From NCBI GenBank assembly GCA_002794735.1, contig NBAZ01000014.1, positions 62,001 through 126,000 of the forward strand: 64,000 bases of DNA. The letters are read 5' to 3'. The notes under the pieces were generated by a model, which was not told where the DNA came from, made no database searches, and saw nothing but the letters and a program-made list of their open reading frames with translations. Of the stretch, positions 12,165 through 26,600 are shown in pieces. Position 1 is the first letter of the stretch; each line of letters opens with the position of its first letter. The DNA comes from Pyrrhoderma lamaoense (Eukaryota > Basidiomycota > Agaricomycetes > Hymenochaetales > Hymenochaetaceae). Position numbers and translations under genes: made by a program.

Positions 12165-14841
12165 ATGGTATGTCTCTTCCTCCACTTATCACAATATAAT
12201 TTTCTTTTCTCTTTCCTATAAAAATAACATGCTGAGTTTTCAACGCTCTTCTCTACCTTAGGGTCAAACTCTCTCCACGCCCGGTTCGTCCAGCGCTCTT
12301 TTACTCCCGCTTTTGTCTCCAGTATCTAGCTCGGTAAATAGATACTAATTAGCTTCTACTCGCTACCTCCCTAGACGTCGAGAAACACATCAAAACTGGC
12401 GCAGATGGAAGGTTTTTGTATGGTCTATGCGAGATGCAAGGTTGGCGTATCTGTAAGTTTGTGCCTTCATCTTGGAAAACTTCTCTATGGGTCAGCTGTG
12501 TTAGTTAAGAGGCAAGGACGTAAGCCTCGGCAACCCAGGAAGGCATATATGATACACTTCTCTGGCTCTGGTGTCAGAACCCATTCTTCTTACTGGATTG
12601 GATATAGCTACCTGGTTTAGTGCCCGTTGTGGTTCGGGCAGTTCACATGCTATCCTTTTGATAGTGGCATACAACATTATCGTTATGCTTCGAACTAGCT
12701 GATGTCCTACTATCTTTCTTCTATCATATAAGTTTAAGTACTGCGTTGTATGATACTAACAAATTTTTTCGAAAAATCTGTAGCTATGGAAGATGCGCAC
12801 GCGATTGAGCTAAACTTGGATTCCAGTTCACCAGAGTCGAATGCATACTTTGCTGTCTATGATGGCCACGGTGGTATGTTTCCCTCTCCTCACTTTCTTT
12901 GACTCTTGGAAAACGCATAACTCATGATTTGAATCATGATTTACCCTCTACCCTGGGCCACCCCTATGTCTATGTCGGCACGCGATCCTTTTTCAGGCGC
13001 CAACATCGCCCGGTTTGCCGGTGACAATGTACACAAACGGCTTGTCAACGAAGAAGCCTACAGAAAGCAACAATGGGAGGATGCACTGAGGAGGGCATTC
13101 CTCGGTACGGATGAAGATATCCGTGCTGGTTAGTTTTCCTTGATAATCTAAGCACTTTATTTCGTTTCGCTAATTACTGGCTACTTTGTTATCAGATACT
13201 CGGTTCTTTAGGGATCCATCTGGCTGTACTGCTGTCGCCGCACTCGTAACCAATGACGGACGTATTTTTGTCGTCAGTATCTAATTTATGTTTCTGCCCG
13301 TGGAGCTCAAAACTCCAGTCCTCAATCCAAATTTAACTTTAACGTTTACTGGTAACTATAGGCAAATGCGGGTGATTCGCGATCAGTAATCAGCGTGAAG
13401 GGGAAAGTTAAACCTCTAAGTCACGATCATAAGCCCATGAACGAAGGTTTGTTTATTCTCGCCCTCGAATCACTCTTAAACTGACTTCAAGAATTTGTCT
13501 AGTTGAACTTTCACGAATTAAAAATGCTGGGGATACGTGGAGTATGGTCGGGTAAATGGTATGTGTACATATGAAAAAGTTATTTATACGGTGTGAGGGT
13601 GGCCTAACTTAATCTAATAGGAAATCTTGCTTTGTCGCGGGCCATCGGGGACTTTGAATTCAAGAAAAATACTCTATTACCCCGGAAGAGCAGATGATCA
13701 CTGCAAATCCGGACATCATCGAACACAGAGTGACCGAAGAAGATGAGTTCCTCGTACTGGCTTGTGACGGTATGGATTTCTCTTTATTGTCTCCGTTACA
13801 ATTCTGAAAGAATTTGATTTTTCCGGGATTTTCTTTATTAGGTATCTGGGACTGTTTGTCTTCACAGCAGGTTGTGGATATCGTTCGACTGCTTATTGCA
13901 CAGCGTAAGGAACTTTCGGAGATCGGCGAGTTCATCTGTGATCACTGTGTCGCCCCAGACACAACGTCCGCTGGAGCAGGTGTTGGGTGTGATAATATGA
14001 CAATTATGATAGTGGGTCTCTTAAATGGACGTACGAAAGAAGAATGGTATGATTGGATTGCCGATCGTGTCGAGAAAGGGTATGGATATGATACTCCAAA
14101 AGAGGTCCCTGAGCTATATGCTCCTCACCGAGTGAGCCGTTTCCGTGCTCAGTTACAGGCACAAGAGGAGCGTGCTAGAGATCGTGCTTCTGCCGGGAAC
14201 ACAGGTGAAGGTGGACGGGACAATGACTCTGGATTTGTAGGTGTATTTGGGGGGAAAGGGGTTGCTGGGCCGACGACTGCACTGGATATTGCACGTGCGA
14301 TGCTCAGTTCAGGGCTTCCTCTCCGTGCGGGTCTGGGTGAGGATGGATCAATCATGTTTGCAAACGATGAAGATAGCGAGGATGAGAGTGAGGATGATAT
14401 CGACTTGAACGCTGTCAGTGATAGCGCTAAAACTCCCTTGTCTTACCTTACAGCCTATGCGCTGAATGGTCCCGACGTGACAAAAAGCTTAAAGGCTCAA
14501 CTAGATGAACTGGAAGAAAACGATACTGGTTCACGGATAGAACAACTTAGCGATGATGAAGTTGATATGGATACTCCACATAACAAGGATTCGGACCACG
14601 ACTTGGATATCATATACAGTGATCCAGGAGATGAAGCTCAACAAGCGTTTGGTGCTCAGACAACTACGACGAATGGAATTTCTTCTACTAGTACTGGGAA
14701 GCGCCACCACCACCGACTACGCTCGTTAATGGAGACATAAAGGTGAAACAGTTGAATCATCTTCCTGAGGGCGATGAAGCGTCTCCCGCGGTCAAAGCTG
14801 ATGGTCTCATGGATGTCAGCGAGTCACCGCTTTCGGGATAA
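12165..14841 (+). CDS. Protein phosphatase 2C (PPM family, Ptc2/Ptc3-like), frame interrupted by three single-base gaps
   Basis: The first coding exon is the ATG alone (12165-12167). Further exons are 12262-12283, 12375-12452, 12784-12873, 12997-13128, 13196-13272, 13362-13446, 13503 to about 13557, about 13621-13770, and 13842-14841. The protein starts MGQTLSTP, as yeast Ptc2/Ptc3 do. It carries the metal-binding PP2C motifs EMQGWRISMEDAHA, YFAVYDGHGG, RDPSGCTAV, ANAGDSRSVIS, SRAIGDFEFK, FLVLACDGIWDC and GCDNMTIMIV. PP2C enzymes are Mg/Mn-dependent Ser/Thr phosphatases of stress signalling. The tail is acidic. Three homopolymers (GGGG at 13529, T at 13670, GGG at 14696) each need one more base to keep the conserved frame. 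The natural tail then reads on through APPPPTT to a stop at 14841. Whether these are assembly errors or real mutations is open. Confidence 0.9.
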
Positions 14842-15997
14842 CTATATCTTGTATTTGTATCCTTACTTATAGCCGCCGGCTACATGTACTTGCGAACCAT
14901 ACCTTAAGCCTAGCAAACTCAGCTATGGCGGCTTCTTATCCTTCATGGCCTTGTATTTTCAGTTATCTTTCATGTTCACCTTTCGCGTTTCTATCTTCTC
15001 CCGACTTTTCTTCCCTTTTCTTTTTCTCTCTTTCGTATCCATATGGTTTAGTCAACATCGGCTCCGTTGCTTCTGTTTCATGATATGTAAGACATATACA
15101 CTGTACGTTCATTATCGTGCGTAGGCTTTTTATAGGCTTGTGGGCATTGTTTCGTTTCATCTCCCTTTCTTCTTCTTTATACACTCCCTCTTTGTTAGGC
15201 CCTTTCGGTCTGTGTTACTTAGCTACTTTTTTCGCATTCCTCACCTTCCCTTATCTTTGTTTCAACTGCTGCTCTACTATCTCTGTACTTTCCATAAAAG
15301 TCCTCCATAAACACACTCTTCAATCCTCCTCAGTACTTCACAGAAAAACGATCTCCCTCCTGTACTCGGCAGTTTCAGCAAGAATGCGGTAAAAAAACTA
15401 AGTTGTGGTGTACTTGTCATATCACCTACTCAATTTTCCACCCTCTTCATAAATTCTATAGTAATGCAACCAAAGACCCGACAACATACGGTGGTCCGCA
15501 ACGTTCAAAGACGTTTGCTACCTCTCGGACTTCCATACAATCATTGCGCATTGTCTGTTTCATGTTTACCCCTCTCCTCTCCCACTCTCTCTGTCCAGTT
15601 TCTCGTCTCATCCCTTTTTTCTTTCTGTTCCCTGTTTGTGCTTTGTGTTCTGACATTTCACGACCATTCTCAAAGGAACCTAATATGTTCGAGTTCTTCC
15701 CCTTACCTTTTCTCATTTTGTGTGTTGTATACCTTGCGTTCTTTCGTTCGTTGGGTCTCTGCTTCATTTATGTATATATTGTACAACCCCCCTTATGTAT
15801 ATGTGACCAAAGTTTGTGGTAGATCATGAACAGAATGGGTATCTACAAGTATTTATTCTTGCCAACGGAAAACATCTGGTGTGCTTTCCTTTCATGTTCT
15901 CATTTACCAAGTAAAGACTAAACGAAGGCTCTGAATATGAGTAAAGAAAATTTGTATATATGCAATATGGAGAGGCTACAGTACATTGAGTTCCGGT
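14842..15997. other. Intergenic region between convergent genes
   Basis: This is the 3' flank of the PP2C (+) and NUDCD1 (-) genes. It is strongly pyrimidine-rich on the + strand (15000-15800), which creates long but meaningless frames on both strands. No gene was supported. Confidence 0.45.
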
Positions 15998-17947
15998 CTA
16001 CAAGATATTTTTTACCACTACCAACTCATTTTCACAGAGGCACAATAACACTACGTTGTTATTTGTGCCAGCCTGACCTTCCTGGCTCGGCAAGGTTAAA
16101 GCACCAACACCCATCAAAGGCCCAGCACTTCCCCCGCTGATCTTTAACACAGATTGTTTAGCCCAGACTTCTTTTTTACCCTTATTCCCCGGTCCATAAT
16201 ATATGAATACGTTTCCGCCTCCGAGACTTGTCCCGCTCTCGAAAGAGAGGACAGCGGAGGAGGATGCGTGGAATGTGAATCGAGTATCCCGTTTTGAAGC
16301 TAGGACGAAGGCAAGAGCGGAGAATGTGGCCGTGTGCGTCCACATTGCGTTCGCCTCACTATCTGAGGGGAGACAAAGAGAAGACCATCAATATCCCGCG
16401 GATGACTATCGAAGGCCTCTGGTCTCGTCGTCATCTAGTCCTGGGATAGGTACTGATAGGAGATACGACTGCACGCCTTCCCCGTTAGCCCAAGCAGGTC
16501 TCGACCCATCCTCTGATAACCAAGTGACAGAGAACCGTCTCCCAACCGCCCCAGGACCATCGACGGACTCATCGAGCTCATTCTCAGCAAGACTAGGCAC
16601 ACCTGTCCCAAGTCCCAATCCACTCGCATCTTCCCTGAAACTAGCGCACTCGTGTACTTCTCGAGTGATTCACGGATGTTGACTAGTTCGCTTGGGTCAA
16701 GTGTCTCTGGGACTTCTATATCTTCCTCCTGTTCGATGGCAGACGCTGGTTTGGTACCCACGGATGAGAATACATGAGTCCATCGTGTACCTTCATGTCG
16801 TTTATCAAGATGGAGGGTGAGCAACCCGAAGTGCTTGTCAGCCGCACGGTCCCAGGTCCAGAAGCTTGCGTCTGTGTTGATGGAGTCCCAGAGCTGTTTA
16901 AGTGAGTATCGTGGTAGAGGAGTCGGAGATGGAAGCTCATGCTTGACAAGTAACGAGAGCGTCTTTGCTGTTAGCGTCACATGTATAGCATCTTTCATGA
17001 TATTTGAAGGTAGAGCAAATGCGATAGTGACAGAATCAGTTGTTTGGGTCCATGAGTAAGGTGGTGGCTTGTTAGGGATGTCCAAATTTTCTTCTTTCCT
17101 AGGTATTGGAGCTAATTCGTCTGCACTCGGTACGTAAGGTAGAGGAGGAGGGGCATCGTTTATATTAGCATAGACGGAGCTTGAAAGAATACAATATACA
17201 TTTCGTTCCGAGTCATATCTTGTGTAGATTGGAAGATCTTCTCCCTTTCCATGCCATATTACCTTGATAACCTCTGGATCGCTGTTCGACCCGTTTAATG
17301 GTATCTCGACTATCCGTAAGTTGAAACTACCATGTCGAGATTCTTTATTTTTGGTAGAGGAATGACTCGAGATAAGACATCGAGCTGTTCCTGCTTCTGT
17401 CTTATATGCCGCATGAATCCGGAAGGGTTCAAAAGTGCTATTAAGCTCATCCAAGAGACCGTATTGAGCCGTCACGGTATCTTTCACCAACACAAACAGT
17501 AAACCAGTTCCATCTGACACAAGCCAAAACCCAGGCACCGATACCGCCGTAGGATACTCTAAATGTGTCTCAGAGGAGCCTATTGGTCTTGGTAGTTCGC
17601 ATAAGACAGAGAAAATAGGTGACAGATCCTAGAACTTGACTTAGCATATAGCCGTTTAAGTATGAGATTAGACCTACGGATCCCAGCTCGACGCCTACAA
17701 TGCAGTAATCTCCGTCCACATACAGTGCAGATCTCCTGTCATACGATATAAATAGGTGATTATGTGTGATACGAGACTGAACTTCCTCGAATGAAAGAGG
17801 TGTTCTCGTTCGACCAGAGACATTAGCTTGAGTAGGTCGAGAGTTCAAAGGATAATTCGAAACATGTTGGTCTTGTTCTAGCAACGATAATTTATAGCCT
17901 TCAAATTTTGGATTCAAGAGACTTCTGTTTGTAGGAAAGTCGGACAT
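15998..17947 (-). CDS. NUDCD1 homologue (NudC-like CS domain plus beta-propeller-like repeats), frame interrupted
   Basis: Exon 1 is 17947-17678. After a 49-nt intron the reading resumes at 17628. The N-terminus contains LLNPKFEGYKLSL, nearly the motif that opens animal NUDCD1. The central part holds a CS domain (YSWTQTTDSVTIAFALP, then LWDSINTDASFWTWD). The C-terminal part returns to propeller-like sequence (GLLFVSP, then MWTHTATFSALAFVL) and ends VVVKNIL. CS-domain proteins are Hsp90-associated co-chaperones. NUDCD1 is cytosolic or nuclear in animals. The conserved frame is lost near 16607-16609 (CCC on the + strand, one base short) and 16367-16370 (GGGG, one base short). There is a third net shift near 16430 that a single homopolymer gap does not explain. 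No coding sequence is obviously missing. Confidence 0.8.
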
Positions 17948-18565
17948 AGCAGCTTTGACTTAAGATACTAGGAAATGTGACATTCATCATATGAGCTTAA
18001 AAGCCCAACGTCTAGCACATTCCGTCATTTCGATCCCCGATCATCTATATTTTTTAACCATTTTTAGATTGTTCTCTCCAAAAATAGCTAATCCAGAAAA
18101 GGCATACAAAAAATAGCGAAGACTGATTGATATACTGAGATACTAATACTAGATAGTTGAAAATGAAAATCACAGAAACTATAGTATAATAATTCAGAAT
18201 TTCATTTGGCAATTCGCCGCCTTCAACTCAACTACTTTGAAGCATAAATTCGACTAGGTCATTGGATGTTACGGTTTCAGTTTCTTAGTGTTGAATTACA
18301 AGACACTAATAGCAGGTTATCTCCTTCCAAGGTCCCATCCAACACTATCGACAGGCTTAATCGATAACACGATGTTCCTCGGTGAATCGCTCTAAAAGTG
18401 GGTCTAGCTTTCCGAAAGTTGTATCTCATGAGACCTTCATACCTAGTGAAGGCCCAACAGACATAGTGAAGCTATTATCACTAGAGAAAAAAGCCGTACT
18501 CTGGATTTTATCATTGGCATTGACTTGATCGCCTGAATCAAGGGAATCAGTAGTATTGGTATCTA
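17948..18565. other. Intergenic region
   Basis: AT-rich DNA between the NUDCD1 start and the DUF6533 gene's 3' end. No frame, repeat or RNA gene was supported. Confidence 0.4.
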
Positions 18566-20206
18566 TCACCGAAGAGATTTACCTGAAGGTGGCCCAAAGG
18601 GCGTCGCAAACCTGAGCTTACTCAGTGGTAACCCCCTATACGCTGTATTAGAGATTCCTTCAATAACCTCTGTCTCTCCGGCCTCTTTCAAGTTGATAAA
18701 TAATCGACTTCCGAATAAGCACAGGAAGCTCGGACTTCCAAGAATCTTAAAGGCATAGATACCAGCGGTTGACTTCGAGGCCAGAAGCTTAGATCCCAAG
18801 ATATTTATGATACTGCAAAACAGTACCCTATTGCATATAATTATATCAAAAATATGATTATCATTGAGGTATTAACTTACATGAAGTAGTAAATAATCTG
18901 ATCTTTGATGATTATACTTAGCAACTCTACTCGCTTGAGTCCTGATGATCTCCACTGGCCCACCGCTTTATAGAGAGCTAGTACTAGCAGCATAAAGCCA
19001 ATGACCATTTGCATTAACCTGTAAAGACAGTGAAGTCAGGTACATGGGAAAAGTCTTGGCGATAGGATATTTTACCAGTCTCCCAGACCAAGGTTTGCTA
19101 CGTAACCGTATATGCTCGTATTAACACTACAGAAAGTCATCCCTGGAGCTAGAGTAGTTGCTTGATCTACAGAAGTTCAGACTGTCCACTGAATAGTGTT
19201 GCATAGAAACTTACAATTTTCTACTGTAAGCCCTCTGACAAGAATAACTACTTTTACAATAGCCTCGCAAATAATAACTGCCTTGAGCGAAAGTGTCATT
19301 GTTTTGTCTGTAGGACTCAGTAAAAATGTACCTATATGTGGAAAGTCTTCGTGATATACTTACTATTTCCCCAAAGTGCAGCCACGCGAATCGCAAGAAT
19401 AACTGCGCAAAAGTCAAAAGAGTAAAATCACTATAAGAAATATATTATACAATCAATTATAGAGACTATCAAAACGTCTATTTTATAATCAGTGATAATC
19501 CATCACAATGTACTTCTGCGGCCGTACCTCCAATGTTCCATGTCCATTCACTAAAATTACCTAGAGTATCAAAATCATGAATGATCAGATCGAGAACATT
19601 AATGAGTGTTTTACACCTAGTCACAGTATTGAAATCAGTATCTCCCAGTACTACTATTATTATAACTTTCAGCTCACAATGTCGTAGTCACGGTTAAATA
19701 ACGAACTGTCATTTAAGGTAGTCAGTCACATATTGGGAAAGAAAGAAAAAATATCATTACGAGGGAGTGCCGATAGCGCAGCGAGAATGCCACCGTATCG
19801 ATTCTAATAACGTTGAATATTTAAGAAAATAATGGAGATAGGTGCTACTATATACTCACGATAAAGTAAAGGCTATGAGTTATGGTAAGACATCGGTTAT
19901 TCTGAAGTATCATTTGACGTTAGAGCAGAATCTTCAATTGTTGATCTGAACTCGCCCAAAAGTACTTGGCCTTATGTTATGTTAATTGAGCTACCAGGGA
20001 TTTGATTTTTCTCGTTAGAAGTAACTCACTTCTTTATCCATAGTGATCACTAAGTACTAATCTAAGTAAAAGGGGTTTGCTAATGGAGACCACCACTTAC
20101 AGGAGTCATAGACGAGGACTGAGCATATAGCAACTTGAATGCATTGTTGGATGAAGAGGCCTTGTATAATCTCCTGCACTTCGATTTGTTCTAGAGAAGA
20201 AGACAT
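18566..20206 (-). CDS. DUF6533-type seven-helix membrane protein, copy 1
   Basis: The start is ATG at 20206 (MSSSLEQIEVQEIIQ), exon 1 running to 20101. A 20-nt exon at 20049-20030 follows and encodes LITMDKE, giving the DUF6533 core (VYDS-LITMDKEV). Later short exons give hydrophobic helices, for example NRYGGILAALSAL near 19800 and FLRFAWLHFG near 19390. The last exon holds ILGSPSFLCLFGSRLFINLKEAGE and a stop at 18566. DUF6533 proteins are basidiomycete polytopic membrane proteins of unknown function, usually in large recently expanded families. The intermediate exon borders are uncertain, so the span is better supported than the full model. A TATA box sits 60 bp upstream. The same gene layout recurs at 50.3-51.9 kb. 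Confidence 0.65.
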
Positions 20207-21294
20207 ATTTCAAGCACTTGTAGCTAGTTAAGGTGAAGGAGGGTGGAGGCGTTGGAACTCTTTTATAGTGGATTAACTTATGGTCGAGATCACCGCCCTA
20301 TGACAACGTGCGCGGCGAAGGAAGCAAGATTCTGTTAGAATACAGATATGACAAAACGGATGTTTGTATCATTCTACAGCTTTTTCAACATCTAGATTGA
20401 TGCCAATATATGAGAATGTGGCTCACGGGACCAATCAAGCAAGCCATCAGCGCCGACTCCGCTAGGTACTCTGTCTTCAGTCCACATCTGTCCCAACTGT
20501 TGACTTCTTCCAACAGAAACAATGGAGACTTTGCAAGGCGGAAAAAGGTTGTAGAATACTATAAATAACCTTGAACCTTATCCACGATATCATATGCGTT
20601 TCATTATGATTATGGGAGAAGCCAGTTTTTATGTTTTCATAAAAGGGATTCCAATTTAGTTATAATCCGTCGTAATGCTCAATACATAATGAGAGATCAA
20701 GTTTTGATAAAGATCATATACTGAACGTAAGAAACGTGATACAGGTGATTGTACTTTTACCCAATGCTTATTGTAGCTCATGTTATCTATACTTACGTCT
20801 AGGTCAGCTGTCTGTTTCAGCCTGGGGACGATTCTAAGTTTATACTTAGTGAGTGGAAACTGCAGATATAAAAAGGGACTGTACCCGAATATCTCCCCTT
20901 CTTCGACACTATAAAGCTGAGGCTATGTGTGAGATCTGAAATCTAGACTTGGTGAAAGGGAACCAACAAAATTCTGCGTAGTACAAGAATGGGAGTATTG
21001 TCTTTGATTTCTTGGACTTTAAAATATCAAGATACATTAATTGGATAAACAGACTAGACTTGGTTGTTTCATATTCTTTACCCAGAAAGAAGTTGAAAAG
21101 TGGCACACTTTACACAAAATATTTTGATTAACTATGTATCATATTGCCCAAATTATTCAATTACATAACTTGACGAATGTCCAATCAGAAACCCAAGATA
21201 ACGAGAAATAAGTTCGAAGTATAGGTTAAATTTCATTTCTGCGAGGTACATAAGTTTTTAGCTTGCTGATGGAGACAGGTACTATAATGAGAAC
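20207..21294. other. Intergenic region
   Basis: AT-rich DNA between the promoter of DUF6533 copy 1 and the 3' end of the peroxidase. The ORF at 20909-21106 (-) has no recognisable features. Confidence 0.4.
20260..20267 (-). promoter_or_regulatory. TATA box of DUF6533 gene copy 1
   Basis: TATAAAAG on the minus strand, 54-61 bp upstream of the ATG at 20206. Confidence 0.5.
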
Positions 21295-22506
<1,212 letters not shown>

Positions 22507-22547
22507 CTAGGGTTGGGTGGATGTTTGAACCTTTGAGATACATACGG

Positions 22548-22555
22548 TTTTTATA
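22548..22555 (-). promoter_or_regulatory. TATA box of peroxidase gene
   Basis: TATAAAAA on the minus strand, about 60 bp upstream of the peroxidase ATG. Confidence 0.5.
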
Positions 22556-23697
22556 GTTAGCTATTCGGAAGGGTTTCAAAAACGTATGCCCAAATTATGT
22601 TAATCGAAAGATGTGAGGCTGATACACATCGTGAGAGGAAAGGTACATACTGATTTCGGAGAACAGCCTCATCAATGAGAGTTTGTTATTAAATATACTG
22701 ACAGGTTGTATATATACACAATTTAGGACTATCTTATTGTGATAGCATCATGTTGGAGTGATAAGGTATTGAACCCTAGTGTGAAGTTTACTAGCTTCAC
22801 TAGAGAAAAACCAAGCTAGACTTCATAACAGTACTGTGTTACGTGTTAAAGTGTGATAGATGGGAGTTTATACTATAAGCTGGGATCGATCGACCGCATA
22901 GAAGAAAAATTCGAGTCTTGACATAGGACATAGAAGAAGTTGATGGTTAAAGGCACTATAGAGATAGTAAGTATCAACGTGCAATCTGTGTAACTGATGA
23001 TACTGATAACCAGTGACTAAACATGAATGCATTGGGAAGATCGGAATATAAGAAGTCCTTGGCATATGTTAACCAGCGATCTATTCTTGAATGAATACCG
23101 ATGATGGATAGTCTATTTATAGAAGTGTCAAATAGCGAAGCATGAAGAGCCCTGATCAATGACGGGACCAAGTAATCATGTAAAAACTCGCGGGGATTAT
23201 TTGACGAGTCCTGCGAACAACCATCTTGCAATTCAAAAGTTTGCACGGACGTAGATGGACCATCAAGATCGTTGTTCTGCCAAAGTAGCGGGAACAACAA
23301 AAGCATGGGAGTATAACTTATAAAACTCGGCTTTGGATGGGCGTTGCTATTTGTTGACATAGATACTTATTATAGTCATAGCCATTGCTGTGTACCCGAT
23401 TTGAATGACTTGTCTAGGCAGGATGAATTATAGTATTGATATTCAGGACCAAGGGGCAAGTTCGATATATAGATATATGCGTACACGACAACTCATGATT
23501 AAAACCAGTCAGCCGATGATTTACTGATAGATCTGAGCCATCGTTCTTTTGGTACCTGCCAATTATTGATACAATTATATCACAAAATCTAGTGAATCAA
23601 TAAGTAGCCTTAAATCAAATACCGGTATTACAATAGATCAAGGTATGAGAAAAGAGAGCGGAAGCGAGTCCTGTGAACTATGGAGGCTCAATGTGCT
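22556..23697. other. Intergenic region with one unplaced ORF
   Basis: This lies upstream of the peroxidase. The only sizeable frame (22974-23360, minus, 128 aa) starts with ATG and is Ser/Leu-rich. It shows no motif, signal peptide or homologue that I recognise, and may be chance. Otherwise AT-rich. Confidence 0.35.
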
Positions 23698-26600
23698 TTA
23701 TCGGTATTCTTTTCCCCCTTTAGCAAGCTTAGTGCGAGCCTGACTCGAACCGCGTCTTTTTTCTTCACTCTCTCGAGATCGATATGATCGACCTCTAGAC
23801 TCAGAATAATCGTAAGCGGACTCGTAGTACTCAACAGTATGTTTTTTTGGAGAACTCGGAGAATGGTGACTGTTTGGGGCTGGAGTATCACGTTTGACTT
23901 CATCACGCCGTATACCTGATAAAGAACGTCCGGGAGTAAGTTCTCTACCATGATGTGTTGGGCTGTCAATATCACTTTCTTCCCGATCAGATCTAAGTTC
24001 CGAATAGTCCTCCTCAATAGCAAAATCCTCAATATGTGTTGCTTCAGGAGACGAGAATGAAACATGTCTGCTTAGGTATCTGCTACTTCGCGAACGGGAA
24101 ATGCTTCTCATCGCGGATCTTGGAGGGCTTGTCCTTGAATTATGTGATTGAGATTGAGCCCTTCCACGGCTACGGATCGAGGACCTGACTGGAGAAGAAG
24201 GCAAACTCTCAGAGTAATCTGACCCTACAGGGGATGATGTTGGTGGGGCAGCAGCCTCAGATCGGGGAGTCTCAAACACTTCATCCCGGCGACGATGCTG
24301 GGGTGTTGCTGGCAACCACGAGTGTTGCACTGGTACGTGTGCAGGAGTGTCATATAACCGACGTTCTGAGTTTGATTGGGGTGAGTAAGATAGAGAACCG
24401 CCCATTAAAAAAGATAAGCTTTGTAGCGCCTGGGCTAGGTGATATTGAGCGTTGGGATCTTGTAGATTAGGCAGAGCAACAGATGACTCTCGTTGGGGTA
24501 GAGTTGCAGAGGGTGGATTTGGTTGTATATTCTGCCAGGGGCTAAAGGAAAATTGATTGGTACTAGGGGGTAAAAGAGGGCTGGACACAGGAGAGGGCGA
24601 AGCTTCATTCAACGCCCTTGGGGGGCTACGTGATTGAGAAACACGACGGCAATTAGTTGGACTTTTTCCTGCCTCCGCACCAACTGAAAGAAGTGATTAA
24701 GTTATCAAACATTACTAGACATAAGCTCAACTCACCTCGACGGGAACTATTCTTCCCTGAACCCCTCCGAGAAGACATACCCCGAGATACAGTTCTAGAA
24801 GAAGATGGAGAACGAGTTACTGAAACGTGTTCTGTTTTTTTCTGATCATCTGAGTCAATTTCCATGGGTGAAGACAGGCGTTTTCGTTTCTTGTTAGAAG
24901 CCAGACGCTTTGGCGTTTCGATCCTGCTTGATTGCGAGAGAAGTGGGGTATTAATCGCTGTTTTCCTTCTTGGAGTCTGTACTTCATAAGATAAAGTATC
25001 GTCCATTGCTCGTTCCTTTCCTTTCGCCTTGAGACTTTTCGGTGGCTCCTCAAAATCAGAATCTTCGGTAGTTGAGTCGGAGACCGGCGCTTGTCGGGGA
25101 GGCATCTTCGATCTAGAAGGATAACATATATTAATAAAAGATTCTGGGTTAATATGGAGATTGTTATTGACTTGATAGAACCTTGTCGGGATTGCTTCTT
25201 TGGTGTCTCTATGGTTCTTTTGGTCTTTAGATCGACTTCAACATTTGAATGCACCGAGGATGAAGTCTCTGCCTTTTTATGAATTACTTTCGTTTGAGTC
25301 TGCTGTGGTTTTTTTCGGGAGTATGTTTGCTCAGCCTTTCTATTGCTGGGTTCGGGTCCAAATGAGGATGAACGTGGAGGAGTTTGTAGCTGACGGGGAG
25401 TTGTGACTCTCCGAGAAGGTGTTTGTGGTGGTTTTGGCTTAGTTGGAGACTTGGTTGGTCTATCTGCCGCATGAGATCTCTCTGAGGCTAGTACAGATTT
25501 TGTAGTGTGTACATGACTATATGGCTTTAGTACAGGTGTATAAGGCTCAGGAGTCGGGGTCCTAGCCTCTCTAGCACTCTCTTTTTCAACATAACCAACA
25601 GGGAGATTATCGATAGATTTAAACATAATGCTTTCGTCTTGTTCCCAAATGCCTAGTTCATCTTCAGACTCCCCATCGGCCAGTAATGTTGCACCAAAGC
25701 CAGATGAACGTAGCATCCCATTAATCTCAGTAGGCCAAGATAGTATCTCTACTTCATCGCTGTCATCATTCTCATCCTCTTCATTATTATCGCTATAAGT
25801 GTGGTCAATTCCCAGTATATCTAGTTCAGGAGAACCAGAAGGTTTAGATATCGGAGGACTGCCCGCCGGGGAATCGAGAAAATCTTCAGTTTCATAATCA
25901 TCGTTCAATGGAGCATAATACTCCTGTAATCTGTATTTGCTGTCTTTCCCTACTCCAACCTCATTCTCGTCATCTTCCTCAGGGCCTATTTCCGTACCAG
26001 ATCTAGAATTAGGCCTTGTATATCTTCCGTCAGAGTCACCATCGCCAAAGTCCTCAATGCTATGTTCGTCCGGGTCGCCATATGTCTCCTTTCGTGTCTT
26101 CTCCGCTTCCAAAAATTCTGCTAAATCAGCAGCGTCGGCGGGATCTAGCGCGCGTACAGGCGGAAGCCTCTGAGATTGTTGCATTAATTCTAAACCATCG
26201 TCTTCTCCATCCGTATCCGTGCGTGACATATTATCTGGGATATCAGCAAACGCATCTATTTCATCCGGTTCATCGTCCGCGAGCTCTAGTGGTTTATCAC
26301 GCTCGTCCCGTTCGTGTTGTTCAGCAAAGCATCCGATTTCATACATGCTACTTGAAGCACGAAGTACACCGTTATCCATAATTATTTTCTCCTTTCGCAA
26401 GTCTACAATGTCATCCTCATCAAGTCGCCTAGCATATTTCGCAGCTAATTGAGACCAGACATTCCAGACTTTATTTGAGCTCGCGCGGCGTGCCGCGTCT
26501 AATTCATCTCCGGGATCTAAAGGCGCGTCTAATGAAAGTGTAGATGGCACAGAGGAAGATGAGCGTGACGCGACCGAGACTCCACGAGTACCGACACTTG

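Noticed and set aside
13670..14698. PP2C as a pseudogene
   Set aside because: The interruptions are only single missing bases in short runs, every exon and motif is otherwise conserved, and the same pattern affects unrelated housekeeping genes. Assembly error is more likely.
15403..15829. Overlapping 121-139 aa frames on the plus strand and a 103-aa frame on the minus strand
   Set aside because: All derive from a pyrimidine-rich 3' flank. Composition is biased and there are no motifs.
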